39,461 nt of DNA, from positions 1-39,461 of the forward strand of contig JANQKG010000046.1 in assembly GCA_028281235.1 (NCBI GenBank). Reading direction: 5' to 3'. The position numbers were made by a program, and so were the translations under genes. The DNA comes from Afifellaceae bacterium (lineage in GTDB: Bacteria > Pseudomonadota > Alphaproteobacteria > Rhizobiales > Afifellaceae). Of the stretch, positions 31,682-39,461 are shown piece by piece. Each line of letters begins with the position of its first letter. Positions within the stretch are counted from its first letter, which is position 1. The notes under the pieces are model-generated. The model was given only the letters and a program-made list of their open reading frames with translations, did no database searches and was not told the DNA's origin.

Positions 31682-33079
31682 CTATTGCGAGGCGACGGCC
31701 TCCTCGCGGCCCATCAGCACGTCGACGATACGCATCTGCTTCTCGCGCTCGTCATGATCGACGGTCACATTGAGATACTTCTTGTGGTCGGACAGGACCG
31801 CATAGTTGGATAGCGAGCAATCGCCGCGGTCCTTGCGCACCTTCTCGATGATGGCGTTGATCCCCTTATCCGCCAGGTCCTCAGCCAGCTGCTTTGAGGT
31901 GGTGCTGACGGGGATCGTGTCGGTCAGAAGCACAAGCGCGCGCGGACCCGCAAGCGGCCCGGCAGGATTCTGCGGACGAACGATATCCATGTCTTTTGGC
32001 ACCGTCTCCATGGAGACGTGACCCAGTCCGCGGTTCGATTTGCGTTTGCCGGTATTGTTGTGCAGCGCGAAGATCGGTTGCTCCGGGTCCATCAGCTTGG
32101 CGAAGATTCCCGTGAACCGCGGTGAGGCGTTCTTGCCGACCTTCCGGCAACCGATTCCGTCGGCGGAGAAATTGCGGTTGGGATCAATGCCACTGAGATT
32201 GCGTTCGCCGCCGGTCTCCACGGCAATCAACGTGCCGCCGTAGCGCTTCAGGCCTTCCACCGCATTGTCGAAAGACAAATCTTCGTCGTCATGCATGACG
32301 GCCCAAAGCGGGCCCGGCTGCTTACCCTTCACCGTCTGGACAATCCAGGAGCGCTTGCGCTCTGTGAACGTCTCTTCCTCTATGCACAGCCCGTCTGCCG
32401 ACAGCGCTTCCGCGTTGCGCTTGAAATCGCCGTCCTCGTCCGTGACATCACCGACGGACAGGCACGCGCCGGCCGCCTGCAACTCCGCCATCTCTGCCTC
32501 TGGCTCCTCCGTCGCGGTCGCCGACGACAGAAGCGGACCGCCGACACCATCCGCCGGTGCCACGGCAAGCACGACCTCTTCCTCTGCGGCAAAGGCCGCT
32601 GCGCCGGCGACAAGGTCCAGCGGCTGCCCGATCAGGTCGGAGCTGCCGGTCGCCTGCGAGGTGATGACCGGCCGCGGCCGTGGCAGCCGCGCGATCTCCG
32701 ATTCATCCAGCACCGCTTCTTGCGTGGTCGCCGGCCCGGCCGCCGCGACCAACGGCTGCTGCGTGTCTTCCACGGAGCTATAGGAAAGCGGCTCGACGGT
32801 GCTGTCGTTCTCTGCCGATCGACGCGCCAGGGCGCGACGGGTCAACGGCACGGCCAGCTCGACGCGATTGCTGAGCACAAGGTCGAACGTGGCCTCGATC
32901 CGCTTCTGAATCTGCGATGGCGATTGCGCCTGCGCGGAAGCGCCAAGGATAAGCCCACCCGACAACAGTCCGGCCGCCAACGCGCGACTACAAGGACGAA
33001 GCAAGGCCACAGCCTCGGCGCACCGAACCCGCAAAGCCCGGATCGGATCCAGGTCGGTTTGCGCCATTTGCAAACGCAT
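31682..33079 (-). CDS. Exported protein with M14 carboxypeptidase-like motifs
   Basis: A 465-residue protein. The start at ATG 33079 is followed by a hydrophobic segment (CSRALAAGLLSGGLILGASAQAQ) that looks like a long signal peptide or anchor. Residues ~60-200 are acidic and low-complexity. The C-terminal domain shows M14-like landmarks: HDDE (His263, Glu266), DPNRNF (299-304) and ALHNNT (His340), in the order of H-x-x-E, NR and H of zinc carboxypeptidases. The expected C-terminal catalytic Glu segment is not clean (NVTVDHDE near 437-444). The protein may be an active or decayed peptidase acting on cell-wall peptides; this is inferred. It follows the macrodomain gene after 106 bases. Confidence 0.6.
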   Translation of the reverse strand: MRLQMAQTDLDPIRALRVRCAEAVALLRPCSRALAAGLLSGGLILGASAQAQSPSQIQKRIEATFDLVLSNRVELAVPLTRRALARRSAENDSTVEPLSYSSVEDTQQPLVAAAGPATTQEAVLDESEIARLPRPRPVITSQATGSSDLIGQPLDLVAGAAAFAAEEEVVLAVAPADGVGGPLLSSATATEEPEAEMAELQAAGACLSVGDVTDEDGDFKRNAEALSADGLCIEEETFTERKRSWIVQTVKGKQPGPLWAVMHDDEDLSFDNAVEGLKRYGGTLIAVETGGERNLSGIDPNRNFSADGIGCRKVGKNASPRFTGIFAKLMDPEQPIFALHNNTGKRKSNRGLGHVSMETVPKDMDIVRPQNPAGPLAGPRALVLLTDTIPVSTTSKQLAEDLADKGINAIIEKVRKDRGDCSLSNYAVLSDHKKYLNVTVDHDEREKQMRIVDVLMGREEAVASQ

Positions 33080-33185
33080 ACTTATTCGCCCACCCAACAA
33101 TCGGCTTGTGCCCCACCGCGTGGCTAACAATTTAGAGAAAATGAGGCCTTTATGTGAAGCCCAGGCCGCAATTTTCCGGCGAAGA

Positions 33186-33701
33186 TCAGGCGCGCTTTGA
33201 GGTCGCAAGAGCTTGCCGGTGATGCGCGGCCGACTCTTCTGAAAAACAGCAAAACACAATCTCATCGAAAGCATCGCTGTGTCGCTCGACCATATCAGCA
33301 ACTGCGGCAACGGCGATCCGAGCCGCTTCGTCCGGCGGAAAGCCGTAGACCCCGGTGGAGATAGCGGGAAAAGCAACACGCCGCAGCCCATGCGTGCGGG
33401 CAAGCTCAAGCGAGGCCTTGTAGGCCGCCGCTAGAAGTGCCCGTTCGCCGGCGTCCCCGCCCCGCCAGACCGGGCCGACAGTGTGGATAACGTGCTTTGC
33501 CGGCAACCGGTAACCACCTGTTATCCGCGCTTCGCCGGTCGGGCAGCCGCCGAGCGTCCGACACGCCTCAAGCAGCTCAGGGCCGGCGGCGTGGTGGATG
33601 GCCCCGTCTACGCCCCCGCCGCCAAGCAGCCGTTCGTTGGCGGCATTAACGATAACATCAACTGAGAGCGTGGTGATGTCGGCGACGACGACCTTGAGCA
33701 T
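33186..33701 (-). CDS. Macrodomain protein, O-acetyl-ADP-ribose deacetylase-like
   Basis: A 171-residue single macrodomain. [19 protein letters not shown] holds the ADP-ribose-binding and catalytic loop with Asn and Asp residues. Later segments [23 protein letters not shown] and [12 protein letters not shown] complete the domain. Such YmdB-like enzymes hydrolyse O-acetyl-ADP-ribose or remove ADP-ribose from proteins or nucleic acids. ATG 33701 is chosen at the fold start; no strong Shine-Dalgarno is seen. It lies 50 bases after bdhA on the same strand. Confidence 0.93.
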   Translation of the reverse strand: MLKVVVADITTLSVDVIVNAANERLLGGGGVDGAIHHAAGPELLEACRTLGGCPTGEARITGGYRLPAKHVIHTVGPVWRGGDAGERALLAAAYKASLELARTHGLRRVAFPAISTGVYGFPPDEAARIAVAAVADMVERHSDAFDEIVFCCFSEESAAHHRQALATSKRA

Positions 33702-33751
33702 AGGCGGAACAATATCCCATGCGCCGACATTTGTGACATGGATGGGGTGCG

Positions 33752-34534
33752 CTAAAGCGCCGTCCAGCCACCGTCGACGGAAATGGTGGTGCCGGTTATC
33801 TGTGCCGCGGCATCCGAACACAGGAAGACGGTCGTCCCACCGATATCGGAGATTTGCGCGAACGCGCGCGTCGGCTGGCGCTGCAGCATGACCTCCTTGA
33901 CCACTTGCTCGCGCGGCAGGCCATGCACCTTCATCTGGTCAGCGATCTGGTTTTCAACCAGCGGCGTCAGCACGTAGCCCGGACAGATCGCATTGCAGGT
34001 GATGCCTTCCTCCGCCAGCTCAAGCGCCACTGTCTTGGTCAAGCCGACGACACCGTGCTTGGCGGAGATATAGGCCGACTTGAAGGGCGACGCGGTCAGC
34101 CCGTGCGCTGAGGCGATATTGACGATCCGCCCCCACCCTGCCTCGCGCATGGCCGGAACAGCCGCCGCTGAGGTGTGAAAGGCGGAGGAGAGATTGATTG
34201 CGATGATCGCGTCCCACTTCTCCTGCGGGAATTCCTCAATGCGCGCGACATGCTGAATGCCGGCATTGTTGACCAGGATGCTGATCGGCCCGAGCGCTCC
34301 CGCCGCGTCCGTCACGAGACGGCGGCAAGCGGCCGGGTCGGACATGTCTGCGGAGATATATTTCGCGCTGATGCCGTGCTCGTTGGCGATGCGCTCCGCC
34401 AGCGCGTGATCGTCGGCGCTGTCGGTGAACGAATTGAGCGCGACATTGCAGCCCTCCTTTGCCAGGGCCTCGGCGACACCAAGCCCGATGCCGGAATTGG
34501 AGCCGGTGATGACAGCGGATTTTCCCTTAAGCAT
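33752..34534 (-). CDS. bdhA: 3-hydroxybutyrate dehydrogenase
   Basis: A 260-residue [13 protein letters not shown] is the NAD-binding motif at about 10-19, [15 protein letters not shown] is a BdhA signature, and catalytic Ser lies in NIASAHGL with Tyr/Lys in YISAKHG. The C-terminal [13 protein letters not shown] and [12 protein letters not shown] agree with D-3-hydroxybutyrate dehydrogenases, which interconvert 3-hydroxybutyrate and acetoacetate, in line with polyhydroxybutyrate use. The start is ATG 34534. It follows the RelE-like toxin gene by 20 bases, so it may be downstream in that transcript. Confidence 0.93.
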   Translation of the reverse strand: MLKGKSAVITGSNSGIGLGVAEALAKEGCNVALNSFTDSADDHALAERIANEHGISAKYISADMSDPAACRRLVTDAAGALGPISILVNNAGIQHVARIEEFPQEKWDAIIAINLSSAFHTSAAAVPAMREAGWGRIVNIASAHGLTASPFKSAYISAKHGVVGLTKTVALELAEEGITCNAICPGYVLTPLVENQIADQMKVHGLPREQVVKEVMLQRQPTRAFAQISDIGGTTVFLCSDAAAQITGTTISVDGGWTAL

Positions 34535-34554
34535 TAGCCACTCGCCTCGTAGCG

Positions 34555-34824
34555 CTAGCGATAGACCTCACGACGATTGCCGACACGCAAGACGACGACC
34601 GTCACAGTCTTATCCTCTATCTTCACGACGAGCCGATAGTCCCCGATGCGGTAGCTCCACAAGCCGGACAGCGGCCCAGAAAGCGCGTGACCGTATCGGC
34701 GTGGGTCTTCATCCTTGGCAATTCGATCGTTTAGATAATGCAGGATTCGGCGCCGATCGTTCGTTGGGAGCTTCTTCAGTTCCCGCGCCGCGGACGAAAC
34801 AAACTCCACGTGCCATACCGGCAT
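34555..34824 (-). CDS. RelE/ParE-family toxin
   Basis: An 89-residue protein resembling RelE-type toxins: WHVEFVSSAARELKKLP at the start, then LSGPLSGLWSYRIGDYRLVVKIED and the C-terminal VLRVGNRREVYR. RelE toxins cleave mRNA in the ribosomal A site; ParE relatives poison gyrase, and the RxxxY C-terminal region favours a RelE-like ribonuclease. Its ATG overlaps the antitoxin TGA by one base (TGATG), the coupling usual for type II pairs. bdhA follows after 20 bases. Confidence 0.9.
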   Translation of the reverse strand: MPVWHVEFVSSAARELKKLPTNDRRRILHYLNDRIAKDEDPRRYGHALSGPLSGLWSYRIGDYRLVVKIEDKTVTVVVLRVGNRREVYR

Positions 34825-35042
34825 CAGGCATCCGGCTCCGCCTCAAGCTCCTTCATGAGCCGCTCAAGAGAAACGCGCTCCTCGCCCGCTTCAAGCCTCT
34901 GACGCACCAGAGCGGCATCCTCCACATCCTCCAAATAGGCCAATATCGCTTCCTCGGCGTGAGACGCCGTAGAGCGCCCGCTCTTCACAGCTAGGGCCTC
35001 AAGGCGCTTCTCCACCTCCGGCGACAGGCGCAAAGCAAGCAT
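34824..35042 (-). CDS. Ribbon-helix-helix antitoxin
   Basis: A 72-residue protein beginning MLALRLSPEVEKRLEALAVKSGRS, typical of CopG/RelB-type ribbon-helix-helix antitoxins. It is followed by a helical acidic tail (LEDVEDAALVRQRLEAGEE) that would wrap the toxin. ATG 35042 has GGAGG five bases upstream; the longer open frame to 35204 runs into noncoding sequence. It is the first gene of the toxin-antitoxin operon and should autorepress its promoter in the spacer 35043-35268. Confidence 0.85.
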   Translation of the reverse strand: MLALRLSPEVEKRLEALAVKSGRSTASHAEEAILAYLEDVEDAALVRQRLEAGEERVSLERLMKELEAEPDA

Positions 35043-35268
35043 CACAACCTCCAATTCGCCTCTGTTTATCGCAAGCCGACCTGTGGGCCAATCGGCTGGG
35101 TCAAACCCAGTGTCACGGGCCCGCAACACCCGTACGGCAAGAAGTGCAGGAAAACCACTGAAAGCCCCGGCTCTTGCCATGGCTTGCCGCATCCGACGAA
35201 ACAAACCGCCGCGTTGACTTCATGCGCTGTTTTCGCCACCTGTTCCCGTGATCCGAGCGAGACGAGAA

Positions 35269-36540
<1,272 letters not shown>

Positions 36541-36547
36541 CCGCCCC

Positions 36548-36587
36548 AGAGCGTTGGAGCGATTTGGGCCAAACGCGACAACGCTCT
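36548..36587. terminator. AGAGCGTTG...CAACGCTCT palindromic repeat, bidirectional terminator-like
   Basis: AGAGCGTTG (36548-36556) and CAACGCTCT (36579-36587) form a 9-bp stem around an inner TTTGG-G-CCAAA palindrome. It lies between the ispG stop (36540) and the stop of the convergent SnoaL-like gene, overlapping the latter by two bases. The same outer arms occur at 28713-28737. Confidence 0.65.
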
Positions 36588-36981
36588 AAGTGCCGGCGAC
36601 CTGCCGGGCATAATCCTCCGCATCAAACCATCCGCGCGAAGCGATGACCTTGCAATCCTCGCCGATATCCCATTCCTCCCAACCGCTCACCTTCAATGGG
36701 TTGTTTGTCTTCGAATGCGTGCCGGTGAAAGTCCAAAGATAAACAACATGATCGCCTGCGCAGCGCACGCCGTCGCAAGATAGCGTCAAGTCGGGCACAT
36801 CCGCGAAGAAGCCGGCGGCCATTTCAGCGACACGCGCTTGACCCTCAAAAGGCTCACCGCGATTGATGGCGATCTGCCCATTCGGCGCGTAGAAGGCTGC
36901 GACAGCCTCCGCCGACCCGGAGTTCCACGCAGCCGTGTAGGCTTCAGTAGTCTTGGTCACCTTTGTCTGATCGATTGTCAC
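36586..36981 (-). CDS. SnoaL/NTF2-like protein
   Basis: A 131-residue single-domain protein. An N-terminal helix TTEAYTAAWNSGSAEAVAAFYA precedes the curved sheet with VYLWTFTGTHSKTNNPLKVSG, the pattern of SnoaL-like polyketide cyclase/limonene-epoxide hydrolase relatives. These bind small molecules and some are enzymes; no substrate is known. The start is GTG 36981 with a GGAGGAA Shine-Dalgarno six bases away, which is strong enough to fix the start. It is convergent with ispG and divergent from the DNA glycosylase gene. Confidence 0.85.
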   Translation of the reverse strand: MTIDQTKVTKTTEAYTAAWNSGSAEAVAAFYAPNGQIAINRGEPFEGQARVAEMAAGFFADVPDLTLSCDGVRCAGDHVVYLWTFTGTHSKTNNPLKVSGWEEWDIGEDCKVIASRGWFDAEDYARQVAGT

Positions 36982-37144
36982 AATGCTTCCTCCCCCGAGC
37001 CACCGATGCGCTGCCTGATCGGCCGTTCATCTACTTCGCTGCCAAACATAGGAGCAATCCGGACGGTATCGCCCACCTGCATTGTCATGCAAAGATCGGT
37101 CGCAACCATCAGCCTGGCGGTGCTCCCGCCCCAGCTATGCCAAG

Positions 37145-37801
37145 ATGACGCGGAAGCCGATCGAAACCAGGGGCGATATCCAGCGCGCGACCAAGGCATT
37201 GATCGCCGCCGACGAGCGGCTTGCGCCAGTCTTCGACTATGTCGGCCCGCTGCCATTGCGCCGACGCGACGGCGGCTTTGAAGGCCTCGCCTCCATCATC
37301 ACCGCACAGCAGATATCCGATGCCGCCGCCGATTCCATCTGGGCGCGCTTCAAGAGCGCGGTCGAGCCGTTCACCCACGAATGCTATCTAGACACACCGG
37401 AAGATGCGCTCCGAGCGGCGGGCCTCTCGCGCCCCAAGATACGCACGCTGAACGGCGTTGCAGCGGCCATGTGCGACGGCTTCGACCTCGCCGCGCTTCA
37501 CGATCTTCCGGCCGAGGAAGCGATCGCACAGATGACCGCATTGAAGGGCATCGGACCGTGGACGGCAGAGATCTATCTGCTCTTCTGCGTCGGCCACCCC
37601 GACATCTTTCCTGCCGGCGATCTCGCGCTGCAATCGGCGGCGCATAAGGCGCTCAACTTGCGCAAGCGGCCCGACGAGAAGCGGCTGCGTAATGTCGCGA
37701 AGAAATGGGCGCCATGGCGCGGCGTGGCTGCGCGGCTGCTGTGGGCCTATTACCGGGCCAAGCGCGATGAAGCCAAGGCCGCGCGTCAACGCTCGACGTG
37801 A
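37145..37801 (+). CDS. DNA-3-methyladenine glycosylase II-like (AlkA family)
   Basis: A 218-residue HhH-GPD superfamily protein. GLASIITAQQIS near 48-58 is the substrate-pocket helix. LKGIGPWTAEIYLL at 133-146 is the helix-hairpin-helix, and PAGDLAL supplies the catalytic Asp159. AlkA-type enzymes excise 3-methyladenine and other alkylated bases, starting base-excision repair. The N-terminal TATA-like domain of E. coli AlkA is absent, so it is the short form common in alphaproteobacteria. ATG 37145 lacks a strong Shine-Dalgarno; a TTG at 37082 is in frame but adds unlike sequence. No other alkylation-repair gene is adjacent. Confidence 0.9.
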   Translation: MTRKPIETRGDIQRATKALIAADERLAPVFDYVGPLPLRRRDGGFEGLASIITAQQISDAAADSIWARFKSAVEPFTHECYLDTPEDALRAAGLSRPKIRTLNGVAAAMCDGFDLAALHDLPAEEAIAQMTALKGIGPWTAEIYLLFCVGHPDIFPAGDLALQSAAHKALNLRKRPDEKRLRNVAKKWAPWRGVAARLLWAYYRAKRDEAKAARQRST

Positions 37802-37997
37802 ATTGAACCAAAAATTGGCCGCCAGGCCTTCCTCCATTCGGCCGCTGCGATGTAAAAATAGCCGGTCGCTTGGCAATCATCGGCCTTGCGTGATTTTTGT
37901 CTGCCTTCGCCGCTGGGAAATGCTTGAGGGATAGGCACGCAAGGCGCTGAGATTTAAAGACAAAACGGCAGAGCACAGCCGAATAACGGGGGAACGC

Positions 37998-39461
37998 ATG
38001 ACGATCGCAATTCGCTGGCTTTTGGCGCTTGCCGTGCTTGTGGCGGCCACCGCTCCCGTCACCGCCGCCAAGCGCGTGGCGCTGGTGATTGGCAACAACG
38101 ATTACCCGCAGCTCGGCAATGAGGAGCAGCTCCTCAAGGCGGTGAACGACGCCAATTCCGTCGGCGATACGCTTGAAGAGCTGGGCTTTGAGGTCGTGCG
38201 CACGGAAAACGCCTCCCGCGCCAACATGCTTGCGAGCCTCGTCTCGACTGCAGACAAGCTTGATGCCGGCGACATCGCATTCTTCTTCTATGCCGGCCAT
38301 GGCGTGTCGATCGACGGCGCCAACTACCTTCTGCCCTCCGATATCCCTTCCGCTGAATCCGGCGCGGAGAACCTGATCAAGCTCAGCGCGATTTCAGAGG
38401 CGACGATCATCCAGACCTTTAAGGCGCGCGGCGCACGCGTCGCCATGGTGGTCATCGACGCGTGCCGAAACAATCCGTTCTCCCAAGGCGGAACGCGCGC
38501 CTTCGGCGATGGCACACGCGGCCTGTCTCGGCCGCCGACATTTGAGATGCGCGGCGTCTTCGGCCTCTACTCCGCAGGCTTCGGGGAACGCGCCCTCGAC
38601 CGGCTGAGCGACAATGATCCCAACCCGAATTCCGTGTTCACGCGTGTTCTGGTACCGGCGCTCAGGAAGCCTGGCCTGAGCCTGATCGACGTGGCCTACC
38701 AGGTGAACGGCGAAGTGGCGCGCCTTGCCCGCGACATCGGGCACGACCAGCACCCGGCCTACTATGACCAGGCACGCGGCCGCGACGTCTATCTGGCGGG
38801 CGAGCCCGAAGAACCCGAGACGCCAGTTGAGCAGGCTGTCACCGACGACCGCCAGCGCGTGTCGAAATCAAGCTCCGACCCATGCGGCGCGGCTCAGCTC
38901 CATTTCGAGGCAGCGCGCGATCTGGGTCGCGTTGAAGCACTACAGGATCACATCGAACGCTTCGGCACGTGTGAGTTCGCAGCACTCGCCGGCATGCTGA
39001 TCGAAAGCCTGCAGGACGCCCCGGAGGAGCAGGTCGCAGTTCTGACAGACGGCTCCGAAAGCGGCGACTCCACGCCGACCGCGAGTGACGACGAGCTGCT
39101 CGCGGAGTGCAAGCGCCTGGCCTCCGCCATGTCGAGCGATGCCGACATTACTTCTGCGATATCGGCGTGTCGTCTGGCGACGTCGCGTGTGCCGGGTGAT
39201 GCGTTTACGATGTATCTTCTGGGTGATGCGCTGAACGCGGCGGAGCAGTTCGGCGAGGCGGTGGACTGGTATCGCAAGGCCGCCGATCTCGGCGTGGCGG
39301 ATGCCCAGAACGCCCTCGGCCTCAAATACGATGCCGGCGAAGGCGTGGAACTCAACGACGCAGAGGCCGCCCGCCTCTACCGCCTGGCGGCCGAGCAGGG
39401 CCTTGCCGTGGCGCAATATAATCTCGGCCTCATGTATGATTTCGGCGAGGGCGTGCAGGAG
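37998..39461 (+). CDS. Exported caspase-family protein with Sel1 repeats, 3' end outside window
   Basis: The frame from ATG 37998 stays open to the end of the window (488 codons), so the C-terminus is missing. A signal peptide (IRWLLALAVLVAATAPVTA) is cut near residue 24. The caspase-like domain follows: RVALVIGNNDY at 26-36, the catalytic His101 in YAGHGVS and Cys156 in VVIDACRNNPF, both present. After an acidic linker (about 275-365) come Sel1-like repeats from about 430 (AVDWYRKAADLGVADAQNALG; AARLYRLAAEQGLAVAQYNLG). Family C14 proteins of this type are frequent in Rhizobiales, and their substrates are unknown. GGGGGAACGC lies before the ATG. Confidence 0.93.
   Translation, partial: MTIAIRWLLALAVLVAATAPVTAAKRVALVIGNNDYPQLGNEEQLLKAVNDANSVGDTLEELGFEVVRTENASRANMLASLVSTADKLDAGDIAFFFYAGHGVSIDGANYLLPSDIPSAESGAENLIKLSAISEATIIQTFKARGARVAMVVIDACRNNPFSQGGTRAFGDGTRGLSRPPTFEMRGVFGLYSAGFGERALDRLSDNDPNPNSVFTRVLVPALRKPGLSLIDVAYQVNGEVARLARDIGHDQHPAYYDQARGRDVYLAGEPEEPETPVEQAVTDDRQRVSKSSSDPCGAAQLHFEAARDLGRVEALQDHIERFGTCEFAALAGMLIESLQDAPEEQVAVLTDGSESGDSTPTASDDELLAECKRLASAMSSDADITSAISACRLATSRVPGDAFTMYLLGDALNAAEQFGEAVDWYRKAADLGVADAQNALGLKYDAGEGVELNDAEAARLYRLAAEQGLAVAQYNLGLMYDFGEGVQE

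Noticed and set aside
32291-33127. 278-codon open frame on + opposite the M14-like gene
   Set aside because: Shadow of the minus-strand gene; no start context or domains.

Overview
The window is high-GC, densely packed chromosomal DNA of an alphaproteobacterium, most likely of the order Hyphomicrobiales (Rhizobiales). This is inferred from the protein families (rhizobial-type L-rhamnose isomerase, DUF1127, YARHG and DUF3500 proteins, CadC/TolB/TPR-type regulator, RibBA with a degenerate second domain). It also fits the palindromic intergenic repeats, such as the GAGCATGATC...GATCATGCTC element and the AGAGCGTTG...CAACGCTCT element. The species cannot be fixed from sequence alone. No prophage, transposase or CRISPR array was seen. 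Most of the window looks like core genome, with a few accessory insertions.

Layout. 1-2584: the tail of a DUF2461 gene, a repeat-filled spacer, then ettA. 2687-4003: a compact convergent restriction-modification module (BglII-like endonuclease and MT-A70-type adenine methyltransferase) with lower GC than its surroundings. 4193-6625: exported DUF3500 protein, LysE-type exporter, GNAT acetyltransferase. 6719-11730: argG, a nitronate monooxygenase, an M15-like protein, a site-2 protease with CBS domains and a sulfotransferase, all on + and partly tightly spaced. 11742-14525: a small exported protein and a large SARP/TolB-N/TPR regulator on -, divergent from a DUF1127 gene. 14650-18404: cytochrome b561, typA and a class III adenylate cyclase. 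18405-23152: a second GNAT gene, an exported DUF3179 protein followed by a relic of another GNAT 3' end, yggT, tRNA-Ala(CGC), an aldo/keto reductase and several repeat clusters.

23153-31652 is metabolic. It holds a universal stress protein and a thiamine-diphosphate enzyme on -, and ribBA followed by a sugar-isomerase-like TIM barrel on +. An SDR, a YARHG protein and rhaI follow on -, with a YghZ-type aldo/keto reductase divergent from rhaI across an operator-like palindrome. 31682-35042 is a minus-strand run: RelB/RelE-like toxin-antitoxin, 3-hydroxybutyrate dehydrogenase, a macrodomain protein and an exported M14-carboxypeptidase-like protein. 35269-39461: ispG, a SnoaL-like protein, an AlkA-like DNA glycosylase and an exported caspase-like protein with Sel1 repeats that runs off the window.

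The most interesting items are the BglII-like/MT-A70 pairing, the DUF3179 gene bracketed by a GNAT 3' end and a decayed copy of it, the exported M14-like protein, the secreted caspase-Sel1 protein, and the palindromes upstream of rhaI and in the regulator/DUF1127 promoter region. I did not find a clear, wholly novel multi-gene system.
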